A DNA stretch of 64,000 bases. It comes from an uncultured Mollicutes bacterium (GTDB lineage Bacteria; Bacillota_I; Bacilli_A; Acholeplasmatales; Anaeroplasmataceae). The translations under genes were made by a program, and so were the position numbers. Below are positions 1-8,209 of this stretch, one piece after another. The DNA lies in contig UQGR01000001.1 of assembly GCA_900540705.1 (NCBI GenBank), positions 1-64,000 on the forward strand, in the 5' to 3' direction. Under the pieces are notes generated by a model. It searched no databases. It was not told the origin of the DNA and saw only the letters and a program-made list of their open reading frames with translations. The stretch's first letter is position 1. The number at the start of each line of letters is the position of its first letter.

Positions 1-19
1 TTCCACCCTAGCTACCTCC

Positions 20-58
20 TTACACGTCCATCGTTCCCTTTAGACGTAAATAATACAT
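20..58 (-). CDS. Possible 12-residue leader peptide
   Basis: ATG at 56-58 is preceded by AAAGGAG (69-75) at a spacing of 10 bases. It encodes MYYLRLKGTMDV and stops with TAA at 20-22. That stop overlaps a second strong SD (15-21), followed 8 bases later by GTG-GAA at the window edge. The arrangement of short ORF, stop inside the next SD and new start fits a leader peptide or a tiny coupled gene ahead of an unseen gene. I do not recognise the peptide, and chance occurrence is possible. Confidence 0.3.
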   Translation of the reverse strand: MYYLRLKGTMDV

Positions 59-308
59 TTGCCTATTGCTCCTTTAAAATGTTTGCATTAAGTATTCTTA
101 ATGACAATATAATTTTATCATAATTTTAATCGTCTTAAAAAAATCTTAGATTTTAAACATATTTAATATAACTTAGGAAAATTTGTATATTGCCTTTCTA
201 TCCTAAATGCATTATTAAGACATAGCAATTATTTAATCCAAAACCATCTTGCTTAGTTTTCAACATAAAAAGGAGTTATGAATGTTAAAAGAGAATAGCA
301 TAGAAAAT

Positions 309-332
309 AAAAAAATCTCAATACAATTATTG
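309..332 (-). terminator. Weak terminator after tRNA-Lys
   Basis: On the minus strand a 5-bp stem (CAATA/TATTG, loop ATTG, 319-332) is followed by a run of seven T (309-315). The stem is short, so this is a weak candidate, but its place just downstream of the tRNA 3' end is right. Confidence 0.4.
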
Positions 333-354
333 CATCAAGACTAAGCATTTTAAA

Positions 355-430
355 TGGTGGACCCTTGGAGACTCGAACTCCAGACCCACTGATTAAGAGT
401 CAGTTGCTCTACCAACTGAGCTAAGGGTCC
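355..430 (-). tRNA. tRNA-Lys (anticodon CTT)
   Basis: The 76-base cloverleaf can be folded by eye. The 7-bp acceptor stem is GGACCCT/AGGGTCC. The D arm contains AGTTGGTAGA. The anticodon stem ACTGA/TCAGT closes the 7-base loop CTCTTAA with anticodon CTT, which reads the Lys codon AAG. The T arm is TGGAG/CTCCA with a TTCGAGT loop. The discriminator is A and the 3' CCA is encoded. A consensus promoter lies directly upstream. It appears as a single tRNA, not part of a cluster. Confidence 0.97.
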
Positions 431-450
431 ATTTTTCACTTGCATTTAGT

Positions 451-479
451 ATTATATATAAAATGGAAATTAATGTCAA
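451..479 (-). promoter_or_regulatory. Promoter of tRNA-Lys
   Basis: On the minus strand TTGACA (474-479) is separated by exactly 17 bases from TATAAT (451-456). This is a perfect sigma-A consensus, predicting a transcript start near 444, about 14 bases before the mature tRNA 5' end. Confidence 0.9.
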
Positions 480-487
480 GAAAAAAA

Positions 488-1114
488 TTATTTTTTTTCA
501 CTTTCATATTTAATTTTTATAGCTAGCTTTAGTAACTTACTTTTATCATTTACAATTTGATTATTTTTAACTAAGGATAAAAGTCTTTTAAGCAATAGAG
601 TCGTCTGCGCATTTGTATATCCAAGTTCTTCTAATTCTGCCTTTGTAATGCATAAATCTTCTTCACTTAAGTATAGATTATGTTTTATAATCTCCATCAA
701 AATTCTTTCCATTTGATCAATCTTATATACTAGTTCTAATTTCCCACTGGTTAAAGCCAAAGCTCTTTTTAGCGCAAAAAATAAATTCGTATGGTCTATC
801 TTATATTTTTTTAAAAAGAGAATAACCTCTTCTTTATCAATGCTAATTGGCCAGTTCCAAAACTGAATTAACTTTAACGTCAAGAAGATTGTGGTACTAG
901 AAAAACCAAGTCCCTCTAAAAGCTCTTCGGGATTATTTTCTTTATATACTAGGGTGGCAAGGCGAAGCTCCAACACAGGACTAGTATATAGAAATAATTG
1001 TAAATCTGGTAAATTTGGAAAAAAAGAAAAGAGAATTCTTATATCCTGTTCCTCATATCTGTATTTTAAAAGTACTTCTATAAGCTTTTGAAACGAATTC
1101 TCTTCCTCTGTCAT
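488..1114 (-). CDS. CCA-adding enzyme C-terminal-like protein, head domain absent
   Basis: This 208-residue protein resembles the all-helical body and tail of bacterial CCA-adding enzymes / poly(A) polymerases. Residues 45-105 show the R-x-A-x-L ... L-x-F-S pattern of the body. Residues 150-200 show an I-T-x-x-x-L-E-x-L-G-Y segment followed by a ...N-x-x-S-K-L-L ending typical of the tail. The N-terminal nucleotidyltransferase head, with its G-S and D-x-D motifs, is missing. There is no room for it, because the ATG directly follows the map stop codon. It is the last gene of the T-box operon. On sequence alone it should bind RNA but not add CCA. It could also be an unrelated helical protein; family assignment is moderate. 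Confidence 0.5.
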   Translation of the reverse strand: MTEEENSFQKLIEVLLKYRYEEQDIRILFSFFPNLPDLQLFLYTSPVLELRLATLVYKENNPEELLEGLGFSSTTIFLTLKLIQFWNWPISIDKEEVILFLKKYKIDHTNLFFALKRALALTSGKLELVYKIDQMERILMEIIKHNLYLSEEDLCITKAELEELGYTNAQTTLLLKRLLSLVKNNQIVNDKSKLLKLAIKIKYESEKK

Positions 1115-1921
1115 TTAGTGCGCTAGAATTTGAACACCTGTCTCTGTAATTAAGACTGTATATTCAAATTGACTAGACCATCCTCCATCATCTGTATAAA
1201 TTGTCCAGTTGTTTTCCGCATCTAAAAAGACTTTTCTACTTCCCTCATTAATCATTGGCTCTATGGTGAATACCATACCTGGAAATAAAACCATACCTGT
1301 GTTTTTTATTCCATAATGGTAAATGAAGGGATCCTCATGAAATCCATTCCCAACACCATGACCGCCTATTTCATGAACTACACTAAAACCATTTTGCTTG
1401 GCATGCTTCTCAATATAAAAGCCAATATCTCTCAATCTAGAAAAAGGCTTTAACTTTTGAACTGCAAGATCTAGACATTCCTTTGTAACCTTGACGAGAC
1501 GCTTTGCTTCCTCATCAACATCACCAATCAAAAACATACGAGAGGCATCTGCATAATATCCCTTGTAGATGGTTGTACAATCGACATTAATAATATCCCC
1601 ATTTTTCAAAATAGTATGCACATCAGGTATGCCATGACAGACTTGATCATTGATGCTGGTACATACGCTTTTAGGAAATCCCTCATAGCCCAAAGGTGCA
1701 CAGATACCACCAAGCTCTTTCGTTTTTTGGGCAACAAGCTGATCGATTTCCTCAGTTGACATTCCCACTCGAATATGCTGTTCCACGTAATCTAATACCT
1801 TTGTATTAATGATACCAGCTTCTTTAATCCCTTGAATTTGCTCAGGAGTTTTTATCATTTCCCTAGATGGAGTAGGGATACCTAGCTTTTTGTATTTTTC
1901 TACAAGAGCATCAAAATCCAT
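1115..1921 (-). CDS. map: Methionine aminopeptidase, type I
   Basis: This cytosolic metalloenzyme removes the initiator methionine from nascent proteins. The five metal ligands of the family can be placed at D114, D125, H188, E221 and E253, with the conserved substrate-binding histidine at H96 in CHGIPD. At 268 residues it is slightly longer than the common 250, because about 20 residues precede the catalytic 'pita-bread' fold. Only three bases separate it from folC upstream, and the next gene starts immediately after its stop, so it is translated within the valS-folC operon. Confidence 0.96.
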   Translation of the reverse strand: MDFDALVEKYKKLGIPTPSREMIKTPEQIQGIKEAGIINTKVLDYVEQHIRVGMSTEEIDQLVAQKTKELGGICAPLGYEGFPKSVCTSINDQVCHGIPDVHTILKNGDIINVDCTTIYKGYYADASRMFLIGDVDEEAKRLVKVTKECLDLAVQKLKPFSRLRDIGFYIEKHAKQNGFSVVHEIGGHGVGNGFHEDPFIYHYGIKNTGMVLFPGMVFTIEPMINEGSRKVFLDAENNWTIYTDDGGWSSQFEYTVLITETGVQILAH

Positions 1922-1924
1922 AGC

Positions 1925-3187
1925 TCAATCCATCCTTTCCTTCTTCTCTAATAAATAGGATCTAGCAACACTTATAAAATGTAGGGATCCCGTCACAACT
2001 AAAAGCTCATCCTCTTTTAGCTCTCCTATAGCCTTATCTAGGGCCTCCTGATAGGCTTCAAACAGTTCATAGGGCTTCTTAGTCCATCTTTTGAAATAGT
2101 CGACGGAAGTTGCTCTTGTGTCCTGTAAAGAAGTAAAATAATAGCTTACAGCAAGCTCATCAAGCTTTTCTACCATTTGTGAGATTGCCTTATCATGGAG
2201 AGCTGTAAAGACCACCTTAATTCTTTTTTCTTTAAATTCCAGTCGTAAGCTTTCTACCAAAGCCTCTATGCCGTCCAAATTATGGGCCCCATCTAATAAG
2301 ACATTTGGATAAATCAGTTCAAATCTTCCAGGCCAAAAGGCAGATTCTAGAGCTGAACAAAGTAAAGATTTCTCATACTCTGGATATAAGTACAATATAA
2401 CCGCAATTGCTAGACTAGCATTGTAGGCCTGATATTTTGCGTTCAACATAGTATGATACAAGATTCCACGAAAGGTGAAGCTTAAGGTTCCTTCTTTAAA
2501 GGAAATATTTTCAACCTCATCTAAAATAAAATGCATATCTACCTGATGGGCACTTGCATATTCCTCAAATAACGGCTGAAGCTGTGAGGAAACAGCGGTA
2601 AAGCAAGGACGATTTCTTCTTGTAATTCCTAGCTTATGCACTGCAATCTCCTCCAAGGTATTTCCTAATTGCTGCATATGATCATACCCAATATTGGTAA
2701 TGATTGAAACATCCGTATGTAAAACATTGGTTGAGTCTAGAAGACCACCTAAGCCACACTCAATCACTGCAACATCGATGTTTTGTTCCTGAAAATAGAG
2801 AAGAGCCATTAAAAAGGTCAGCTCGAAAAAGGGAATTGTATCTTGTATCCTTTCTGTATAAGCTTTTGCGAATTCATACAGCTGATTACAATATTTTACC
2901 ACAACCTCCTTGGGAATAAAGGTTGTATTCATTTGAATTCTTTCCTCAAAACAAAGGACATAAGGAGACACAAAAAGTCCAACCTTATTTCCCTTAGCCA
3001 TTAGCATTTGTCTTAAAAAGCTTGCAGTAGAGCCCTTACCATTTGTTCCTGCGATATGAATGATTTTATACTTTGTCTTGATACCTAGCTCTTGAATACA
3101 GGCTTCTATCCTTGATAAATCCTCTCGTCTTTTCTGTTTCTTTTGAACGTACAGCCATTCTAAGGCTTCCTTTTCTTCTCTAAACAT
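1925..3187 (-). CDS. folC: Folylpolyglutamate synthase / dihydrofolate synthase
   Basis: It adds glutamate to folates, and in many bacteria to dihydropteroate, using ATP. The Mur-ligase-type P-loop appears near residues 45-55 as HIAGTNGKGST. The conserved TNIGYDHMQQLG segment follows around 160-175, and a DGAHN motif near 300 marks the C-terminal ligase domain. Length (420 aa) is normal. One small deviation is HKLGI where the family usually has EKAGI. The gene follows valS directly (shared boundary at 3187), the same valS-folC order as B. subtilis. Confidence 0.95.
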   Translation of the reverse strand: MFREEKEALEWLYVQKKQKRREDLSRIEACIQELGIKTKYKIIHIAGTNGKGSTASFLRQMLMAKGNKVGLFVSPYVLCFEERIQMNTTFIPKEVVVKYCNQLYEFAKAYTERIQDTIPFFELTFLMALLYFQEQNIDVAVIECGLGGLLDSTNVLHTDVSIITNIGYDHMQQLGNTLEEIAVHKLGITRRNRPCFTAVSSQLQPLFEEYASAHQVDMHFILDEVENISFKEGTLSFTFRGILYHTMLNAKYQAYNASLAIAVILYLYPEYEKSLLCSALESAFWPGRFELIYPNVLLDGAHNLDGIEALVESLRLEFKEKRIKVVFTALHDKAISQMVEKLDELAVSYYFTSLQDTRATSVDYFKRWTKKPYELFEAYQEALDKAIGELKEDELLVVTGSLHFISVARSYLLEKKERMD

Positions 3188-5787
3188 TAGGCTAGCTTTG
3201 TCAAGGCCTCTACTACCTCAGCATACTGTGCCTCATAGTCAGAAAGCTTTGTCCTTTCCTCTTTAATTTTAGTCTCAGGTGCCTTAGAGATAAAGTTCGG
3301 ATTTGAAAGCATTCCCTTACTTCTAGCTAGTTCTCCTTCTAGCTTTTTCTTTTTTTCCTCTAGCTTCTGTCTTGCCTCATTCTTATCAACCAAATCAGAG
3401 GTAGGAATATAAATATTCGCAACAGAAATAACTACAACGACATGGTCCTTTGGATCCACCTTTTCTAAGGTAAGCTTTAACAGCTTTGGATTTAAAAACT
3501 TTTCTAAGTAGGTATAGGCCAAAGATAGCTTATTCAGGGTATCCTGATCCTTACATTCTATTTCAATAGAAATTGGCTTAGAAGGAGCCTTATTTGCCTT
3601 GGCTCTTTCATTTCTTACAGAGGTGATAATCTCACATAAGTCATCAATGGCTTCCATTGCAGCCTCATCCTGGAATGCAGGATTTTGTTTAGGCCAACTT
3701 GCTATTGTAATGGATTCCGCCTCCTTAGGTAAGGCCTGATAAAGCTCCTCTGTAATAAATGGACAGAAAGGATGAAGCATCTTTAAAATAGAGCGTAAAA
3801 CATAAACCAATACATTTTTCGTCATCGCCTTATTCTCTTCATCGTCTCCATTTAGATCCACCTTAGAGATTTCTACATACCAGGAAGCAAAATCGTTCCA
3901 AGTGAAATTATATAAAGCCCTGGCAACCTCTCCTAGCTCGTATTTATCAAAATTATAATCTACCTGTTCAATTACCTGATTTAAACGAGATAAGATAGAC
4001 TTACTTGCTAAATTCAATTTGGAAAAATCAATCTCTTCTTCTTTAAAATCATTCCCTAAATTCATCAATACATATCTTGAGATATTCCAAACCTTATTAA
4101 GATAGTTCCAAGCAGCCTCTATCTTCGTTTCATCAAAACGCAAATCTAAGCCTAAGGCACTATTAGTCGTTAAAAAGTATCGTAAGGAATCTGTACCATA
4201 TTTTTCAATTAAATCAAATGGGTCTATCCCATTTCCTAAGGATTTAGACATCTTTCTTCCTAAGGAATCTCGAATCAAACCATGAATAACAATATCCTTA
4301 AAAGGAGCCTTTCCTGTAAATTCAATCCCTTGGAATAGCATTCTAGATACCCAAAAGAAAATAATATCGTATCCAGTAACAAGACAGCTTGTTGGATAAT
4401 AGCGTTTAAAATCTTCTGTTTCCTCTGGCCAGCCTAAAGTTGAAAAAGGCCAAAGGGCAGACGAAAACCAAGTATCTAATACATCCTCATCCTGTTGGTA
4501 GCCCTCACCTGGACAGGAGACCTGAACCTTTACCTCATCTCCCTTATACCAGGCAGGAATTCTGTGTCCCCACCAGAGCTGACGAGAAATACACCAATCC
4601 TGAATATTCGTTAGCCAATGCTCTAGAGTCTGTTTAAAGCGCTCAGGAACAAATTGGTATTCCTTGTTTTCTAAAACCTGTTTTGCTAAAATATCCATTC
4701 GAACGAACCACTGCTTGGAAAGCCTTGGCTCAACGACAACTCCTGTCCTCTCACTATGACCAACGGAGTGAACTATTTTTTCTTCCTTTACAAATAATCC
4801 CTGAGCCTCTAAATCTTTGAGCAGAGCCTCTCGGCAGCTAAAACGATCCATCCCCTCATAGCTTCCAGCCATCGCATTCATCGTGCCATCGTCATTCATA
4901 CAAAGTGGCATCTCTAAATGATGGCGGAGTCCAACCTCATAATCATTTGGGTCATGGGCAGGTGTAACCTTTACACAGCCTGTTCCAAATTCCTTATCTA
5001 CATACTCATCAGCAATCACAGGTATTTTTGTTGTCGTTCCTGGAATGTAAACCTCTTTTCCAATGATGCCTGTATATCGTTCATCCTCTGGGTGAACCAT
5101 AATAGCTTGATCTGCAAACATTGTTTCTGGACGGGTGGTTGCGATAGTGACAAAGCCGGTTCCATCCACAAATGGATAGTTGAAGTGATAGAAAGCTCCC
5201 TCAACATCCTTATGCTCAACCTCTATATTAGATAATGCTGTTTTAGCCTCAGGATCCCAGTTGATAATTCTTTTCCCCTGATAAATATAGCCCTTATTAT
5301 ATAAGGTGATAAATACATAATTTACAGCTTTATTGAGCTGTTCATCCAAGGTAAAGCGTTCCTTTGAATAATCTAAGCTTAATCCTAAGGCTGCCCATTG
5401 TCTATGAATTTCCTTCGCATATTCCTTTTTCCAATCCCAGGCAACCTCTAAAAATTTTTCTCTTCCTAGGTCATATCTAGAAATCCCCTGCTTCTTTAGT
5501 TTTTCATCGACCTTAGCCTGAGTAGCAATTCCTGCATGGTCCATTCCAGGAAGCCAAAGGGCATCATAGCCCTGCATTCTTTTTCTACGAATGATGATAT
5601 CCTGAATAGCCGTATCACAGGCATGGCCAATATGAAGCTTTCCTGTAACATTTGGTGGTGGAATTACAATCGTAAAGGGTTCCTTTGATTTATCTCCTGC
5701 TGTAAAGAATCCTCCCTTTAACCAAAATTCATATTTCCCCTGTTCTACCTCTTTAAAATCATATTTTGTCTTTAGTTCCTTACTCAT
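3187..5787 (-). CDS. valS: Valyl-tRNA synthetase
   Basis: This class I synthetase charges tRNA-Val. HIGH lies at residues 52-55 after PPPNVTGKL, and GRKMSKSLGN carries the KMSKS loop near residue 515. The editing domain (TTRPET...) lies in the middle, and an E/K-rich coiled-coil arm forms the last 60 residues, as in bacterial ValRS. I start at the ATG at 5787, because AAAGGAAG sits 6-13 bases upstream. An in-frame ATG at 5805 would add six residues without a good SD. The start overlaps the end of the GNAT gene by 8 bases. Expression should be controlled by the T-box at 6338-6571. Confidence 0.97.
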   Translation of the reverse strand: MSKELKTKYDFKEVEQGKYEFWLKGGFFTAGDKSKEPFTIVIPPPNVTGKLHIGHACDTAIQDIIIRRKRMQGYDALWLPGMDHAGIATQAKVDEKLKKQGISRYDLGREKFLEVAWDWKKEYAKEIHRQWAALGLSLDYSKERFTLDEQLNKAVNYVFITLYNKGYIYQGKRIINWDPEAKTALSNIEVEHKDVEGAFYHFNYPFVDGTGFVTIATTRPETMFADQAIMVHPEDERYTGIIGKEVYIPGTTTKIPVIADEYVDKEFGTGCVKVTPAHDPNDYEVGLRHHLEMPLCMNDDGTMNAMAGSYEGMDRFSCREALLKDLEAQGLFVKEEKIVHSVGHSERTGVVVEPRLSKQWFVRMDILAKQVLENKEYQFVPERFKQTLEHWLTNIQDWCISRQLWWGHRIPAWYKGDEVKVQVSCPGEGYQQDEDVLDTWFSSALWPFSTLGWPEETEDFKRYYPTSCLVTGYDIIFFWVSRMLFQGIEFTGKAPFKDIVIHGLIRDSLGRKMSKSLGNGIDPFDLIEKYGTDSLRYFLTTNSALGLDLRFDETKIEAAWNYLNKVWNISRYVLMNLGNDFKEEEIDFSKLNLASKSILSRLNQVIEQVDYNFDKYELGEVARALYNFTWNDFASWYVEISKVDLNGDDEENKAMTKNVLVYVLRSILKMLHPFCPFITEELYQALPKEAESITIASWPKQNPAFQDEAAMEAIDDLCEIITSVRNERAKANKAPSKPISIEIECKDQDTLNKLSLAYTYLEKFLNPKLLKLTLEKVDPKDHVVVVISVANIYIPTSDLVDKNEARQKLEEKKKKLEGELARSKGMLSNPNFISKAPETKIKEERTKLSDYEAQYAEVVEALTKLA

Positions 5788-6322
5788 TCTTTTTCTTCCT
5801 TTCATATTCTTCTTTTGTCATAGAATAAAAGCACGCATCTATTACTCTGCCATCATATAGCTTTTTATAGGAGCATAGCGTACCATCATAATTAAATCCG
5901 CATTTTTCAACGACTCGCTTTGACCGATAATTATCACTATGATGTCCTACCTCCAAAACCAAACAATCCGTTTTCGTGAAGGTGAAATCTATCATTAGCT
6001 GTACCGCTTCTGTCATATAGCCATGGTTCCAATAGCTAGAGGCCAAGGAGAAGCCGAGGGATTTAACCTTATTGTACTTTCTCAGTGCTGTATGGTATAA
6101 GGAAATCGTTCCAATCAGGATATCCTCATTTTTTAAAGCTATTGCATAGGTTTCCTTAGATAAGATTTGTCCTGAGAGGACTCGTTCAGCAACACTCAAG
6201 GATGGAAATGGCTTCCACCCAGCATCAGGTCCAACCAATGGGTCCTTCCCATATTCATAGTAAGCCTCCTTATCGCTGAACCTTAGCTCTCGAATCACAA
6301 TATGATTCCCAATCAACTTCAC
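5780..6322 (-). CDS. GNAT acetyltransferase, RimJ/RimL type
   Basis: The protein has about 180 residues and the N-terminal IRELRFSD...Y layout of RimL-type N-acetyltransferases. An acetyl-CoA-binding region follows (LASSYWNHGYMTEAVQLMI, about 100-118), then the N-x-R-S-K-R-V-x-E-K-C-G-F motif near 140-152. The substrate is unknown; ribosomal protein N-termini or small amines are possible. I choose the GTG at 6322, since GGAGG is 8 bases upstream. It is the first gene after the T-box and overlaps valS, so it should be induced together with valS by uncharged tRNA-Val, which is an unusual partner for a synthetase operon. Confidence 0.85.
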   Translation of the reverse strand: MKLIGNHIVIRELRFSDKEAYYEYGKDPLVGPDAGWKPFPSLSVAERVLSGQILSKETYAIALKNEDILIGTISLYHTALRKYNKVKSLGFSLASSYWNHGYMTEAVQLMIDFTFTKTDCLVLEVGHHSDNYRSKRVVEKCGFNYDGTLCSYKKLYDGRVIDACFYSMTKEEYERKKKNE

Positions 6323-6337
6323 AGATTTCACCTCCAA

Positions 6338-6571
6338 TAAAAAAATCCTTAAGCAAAATTTGCCTAAGGACGAATTAACCGCGGTACCACCCTAGTTCTA
6401 TATTTCTATAGCACTCAAATTCTTTAACGCAGAATTACGGAATAAACTACTCTAGTTCATCTATTCAGCTCCCTAGCTACCTTCGAATAGTTTTCCATAG
6501 AACTCTTTCACCAAATGAGTTCATCTCTATAATGGAATTTTCTATCTACTCCTCTAGTTCCTCACTACTGC
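6338..6571 (-). ncRNA. T-box riboswitch, probable tRNA-Val specificity
   Basis: The 14-base T-box AGGGTGGTACCGCG is at 6380-6393. It is followed by an intrinsic terminator (stem 6347-6354 / 6362-6369, T-run 6339-6345). Stem I lies around 6478-6560, and the specifier loop lies between the CTAT and CTAG helices. In that loop GAAG is followed by GTA (6478-6480), a valine codon, then one base before the closing helix. Reading GGT one base earlier is possible. The bulge base of the T-box (TGGT) pairs with an ACCA end, which fits an A discriminator as in tRNA-Val and argues against tRNA-Gly. Uncharged tRNA-Val would favour read-through into GNAT-valS-folC-map. Confidence 0.93.
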
Positions 6572-6576
6572 CTTTA

Positions 6577-6605
6577 ATTTTATAGCAGTTATATTTTAAT
6601 GTCAA
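6577..6605 (-). promoter_or_regulatory. Promoter of the T-box operon
   Basis: On the minus strand TTGACA (6600-6605) is followed after 17 bases by TAAAAT (6577-6582), placing the start near 6570 just ahead of stem I. The -35 element lies six bases beyond the recO stop codon. Confidence 0.88.
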
Positions 6606-6610
6606 GATAT

Positions 6611-7282
6611 TTACTTTAATTTATAGCTTTTCAGCTTCAAATTCGCATGATGCATATAGTACTGATAAATGGCATCTAATACATCCTCATACGAAAGCTC
6701 AAGCTTAGGCATGGTCGTGTAATCCTGGGTCGTATAAAAATACCGAAAGGCCTGATACAACATTTGTCCCTTTAAATTTTCCCTTGTACAACTTGAGCAT
6801 AAGGCTCCTCCCTCTGAGACAGAAAAGCTTACAGGTGGGATTTTCTGACAGCGTACACAGGAATTGAGCACAGGTCTTACCCCAAATACGGCAAGCATTT
6901 TAATTAAAAATAAGGAAAGAACATAGCGAGGTTCTTCTGTAGACATCAGGATATCTAAGCACGTAACAAAGAATGGAAAAATTCTTGCGTGAGGCGCATC
7001 CTCTTCTAGGTGATTTAGAAGATCTAACATCGGCATTAATACGCCTATTTTTTTTATATCTGCATAAAAGTCATAGTAGCTCTTTTTAATATGATATTCC
7101 AAAACTGTAGGTAACTTCGCCTGAGTTTTTTGATATTCTACCCAATTTAGTGTCGTCGTGAACCCTAGCTTTGTCCGGGCCGCATCTAAGGCCTTAACTC
7201 CCTCTATTCCTGATGGTGTATAAAGATAAACCAGCTTAGATTTTTCCTTATAATCTATGGATTTCAGTACAATTCCTTCCAC
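6611..7282 (-). CDS. recO: DNA repair protein RecO
   Basis: RecO anneals single strands and helps load RecA in the RecFOR pathway. An N-terminal OB-fold begins EGIVLKSIDYKEKSK. A zinc-binding module follows near residues 140-165 with C-x-x-C ... C-x-x-C (CVRC and CSSC), as in Deinococcus-type RecO. I prefer the GTG at 7282, which has AGGTGA at a good distance, over the GTG at 7291. It lies three bases after era, giving the ybeY-cdd-era-recO order seen in Bacillus. Confidence 0.92.
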   Translation of the reverse strand: MEGIVLKSIDYKEKSKLVYLYTPSGIEGVKALDAARTKLGFTTTLNWVEYQKTQAKLPTVLEYHIKKSYYDFYADIKKIGVLMPMLDLLNHLEEDAPHARIFPFFVTCLDILMSTEEPRYVLSLFLIKMLAVFGVRPVLNSCVRCQKIPPVSFSVSEGGALCSSCTRENLKGQMLYQAFRYFYTTQDYTTMPKLELSYEDVLDAIYQYYMHHANLKLKSYKLK

Positions 7283-7294
7283 AATTTTCACCTA

Positions 7295-8209
7295 CTAAAA
7301 GGAATCAGAGGTATAGCCTAAAGCCTGTAAGGCAGAAGGCTGATCCTTCCAATCCTTTTTGACCTTGACCCAAAGCTCTAGATGAATTTTACTCTCTAAT
7401 AGCTTTTTAATATCAAACAGACTTTTTTCCTTAATCTGTTTAATCATCTCTCCATTTTTTCCTATGATAATTTTCTTTTGGCTATCGCGCTCTACATAGA
7501 TGGTCGCATAAACATCCTTATAGCCTGAAGTTTCCTTGGAATCCTCAATCATATCCACAACGCAGGCAATACTATGAGGAACCTCCTCCTTTGTCAAATA
7601 TAGAATCTTCTCTCTGATAGCCTCAGAGATTAAAAACCGTACAGGGTGGTCAGAAAGCATATCCTCAGGATAGTATTTTGGTCCAAACGGCAATACAGTC
7701 TTGATATCCTCTAATAGATGATCTAAATTTTTATCCTCTAATACTGAGATAGGATAAACTCCCGCAAAAGGATATAAGTCCTTATATAAAGCGATAGTCA
7801 AATCAATATCCTTAAAATGCTTAAGCTGGTCTACCTTATTGATAACTAAAAAAACGGGAAGCTTCGTTTTCTTCAGGTTAGATAAAATGATTTCATCTCC
7901 CTTTAAAACACTCTTCACAGGAGTCGTCATAAATAGGATACAATCCACGCCATTGGTTGCATCATAGGAGGCATGAACCATTCTTCTCCCTAGCTCAGTT
8001 TGAGGCTTATGGATTCCAGGAGTATCTGTAAAGGCAATCTGGTATTCTTCTGTTGTCTTTATCCCTAAAATACGATTTCTAGTGGTTTGAGGCTTATCGG
8101 AAATGATAGCTACCTTCCTGCCGACCATCTTATTTAAAAAGGTAGACTTACCAACATTTGGGCGACCGATTACAGCCACAAAGCCAGATTTATAGGTATC
8201 AATCTGCAT
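7295..8209 (-). CDS. era: GTPase Era
   Basis: Era binds 16S rRNA near its 3' end and assists 30S assembly. G1 is GRPNVGKST near residue 16, switch I contains PQTTRN, G3 is DTPG, and G4 is NKVD. The C-terminal KH domain ends with the typical IIGKNGEMIKQI segment around residue 240. ATG at 8209 is chosen because GAGGAAA lies in front of it inside cdd; an upstream in-frame start at 8230 has no SD. It overlaps the cdd stop by 11 bases. Confidence 0.97.
   Translation of the reverse strand: MQIDTYKSGFVAVIGRPNVGKSTFLNKMVGRKVAIISDKPQTTRNRILGIKTTEEYQIAFTDTPGIHKPQTELGRRMVHASYDATNGVDCILFMTTPVKSVLKGDEIILSNLKKTKLPVFLVINKVDQLKHFKDIDLTIALYKDLYPFAGVYPISVLEDKNLDHLLEDIKTVLPFGPKYYPEDMLSDHPVRFLISEAIREKILYLTKEEVPHSIACVVDMIEDSKETSGYKDVYATIYVERDSQKKIIIGKNGEMIKQIKEKSLFDIKKLLESKIHLELWVKVKKDWKDQPSALQALGYTSDSF

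Larger units (their letters stand above)
1..354. other. Gene-poor left edge, downstream of tRNA-Lys
   Basis: No long reading frame is present. On the minus strand there is a 12-codon ORF (20-58) with its own ribosome binding site. It is followed by a second AAGGAGG (15-21) and a GTG at 4-6 that could begin a gene running out of the window. A weak tRNA terminator lies near 309-332. The rest is AT-rich sequence in which I see nothing else. Confidence 0.6.

Noticed and set aside
282..344. 20-codon plus-strand ORF with AGGAG upstream, near tRNA-Lys
   Set aside because: It overlaps the weak terminator on the opposite strand, has no clear promoter, and the nearby ATG at 278 gives a different, 6-codon frame. 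Likely chance.
4918..5235. Overlapping ORFs opposite valS
   Set aside because: They lie within the conserved editing domain of valS in other frames and lack start signals.
6478..6483. Reading the T-box specifier as GGT (glycine)
   Set aside because: The downstream gene is valS, the T-box base fits an A discriminator rather than the U of tRNA-Gly, and the one-base distance to the helix favours GTA.
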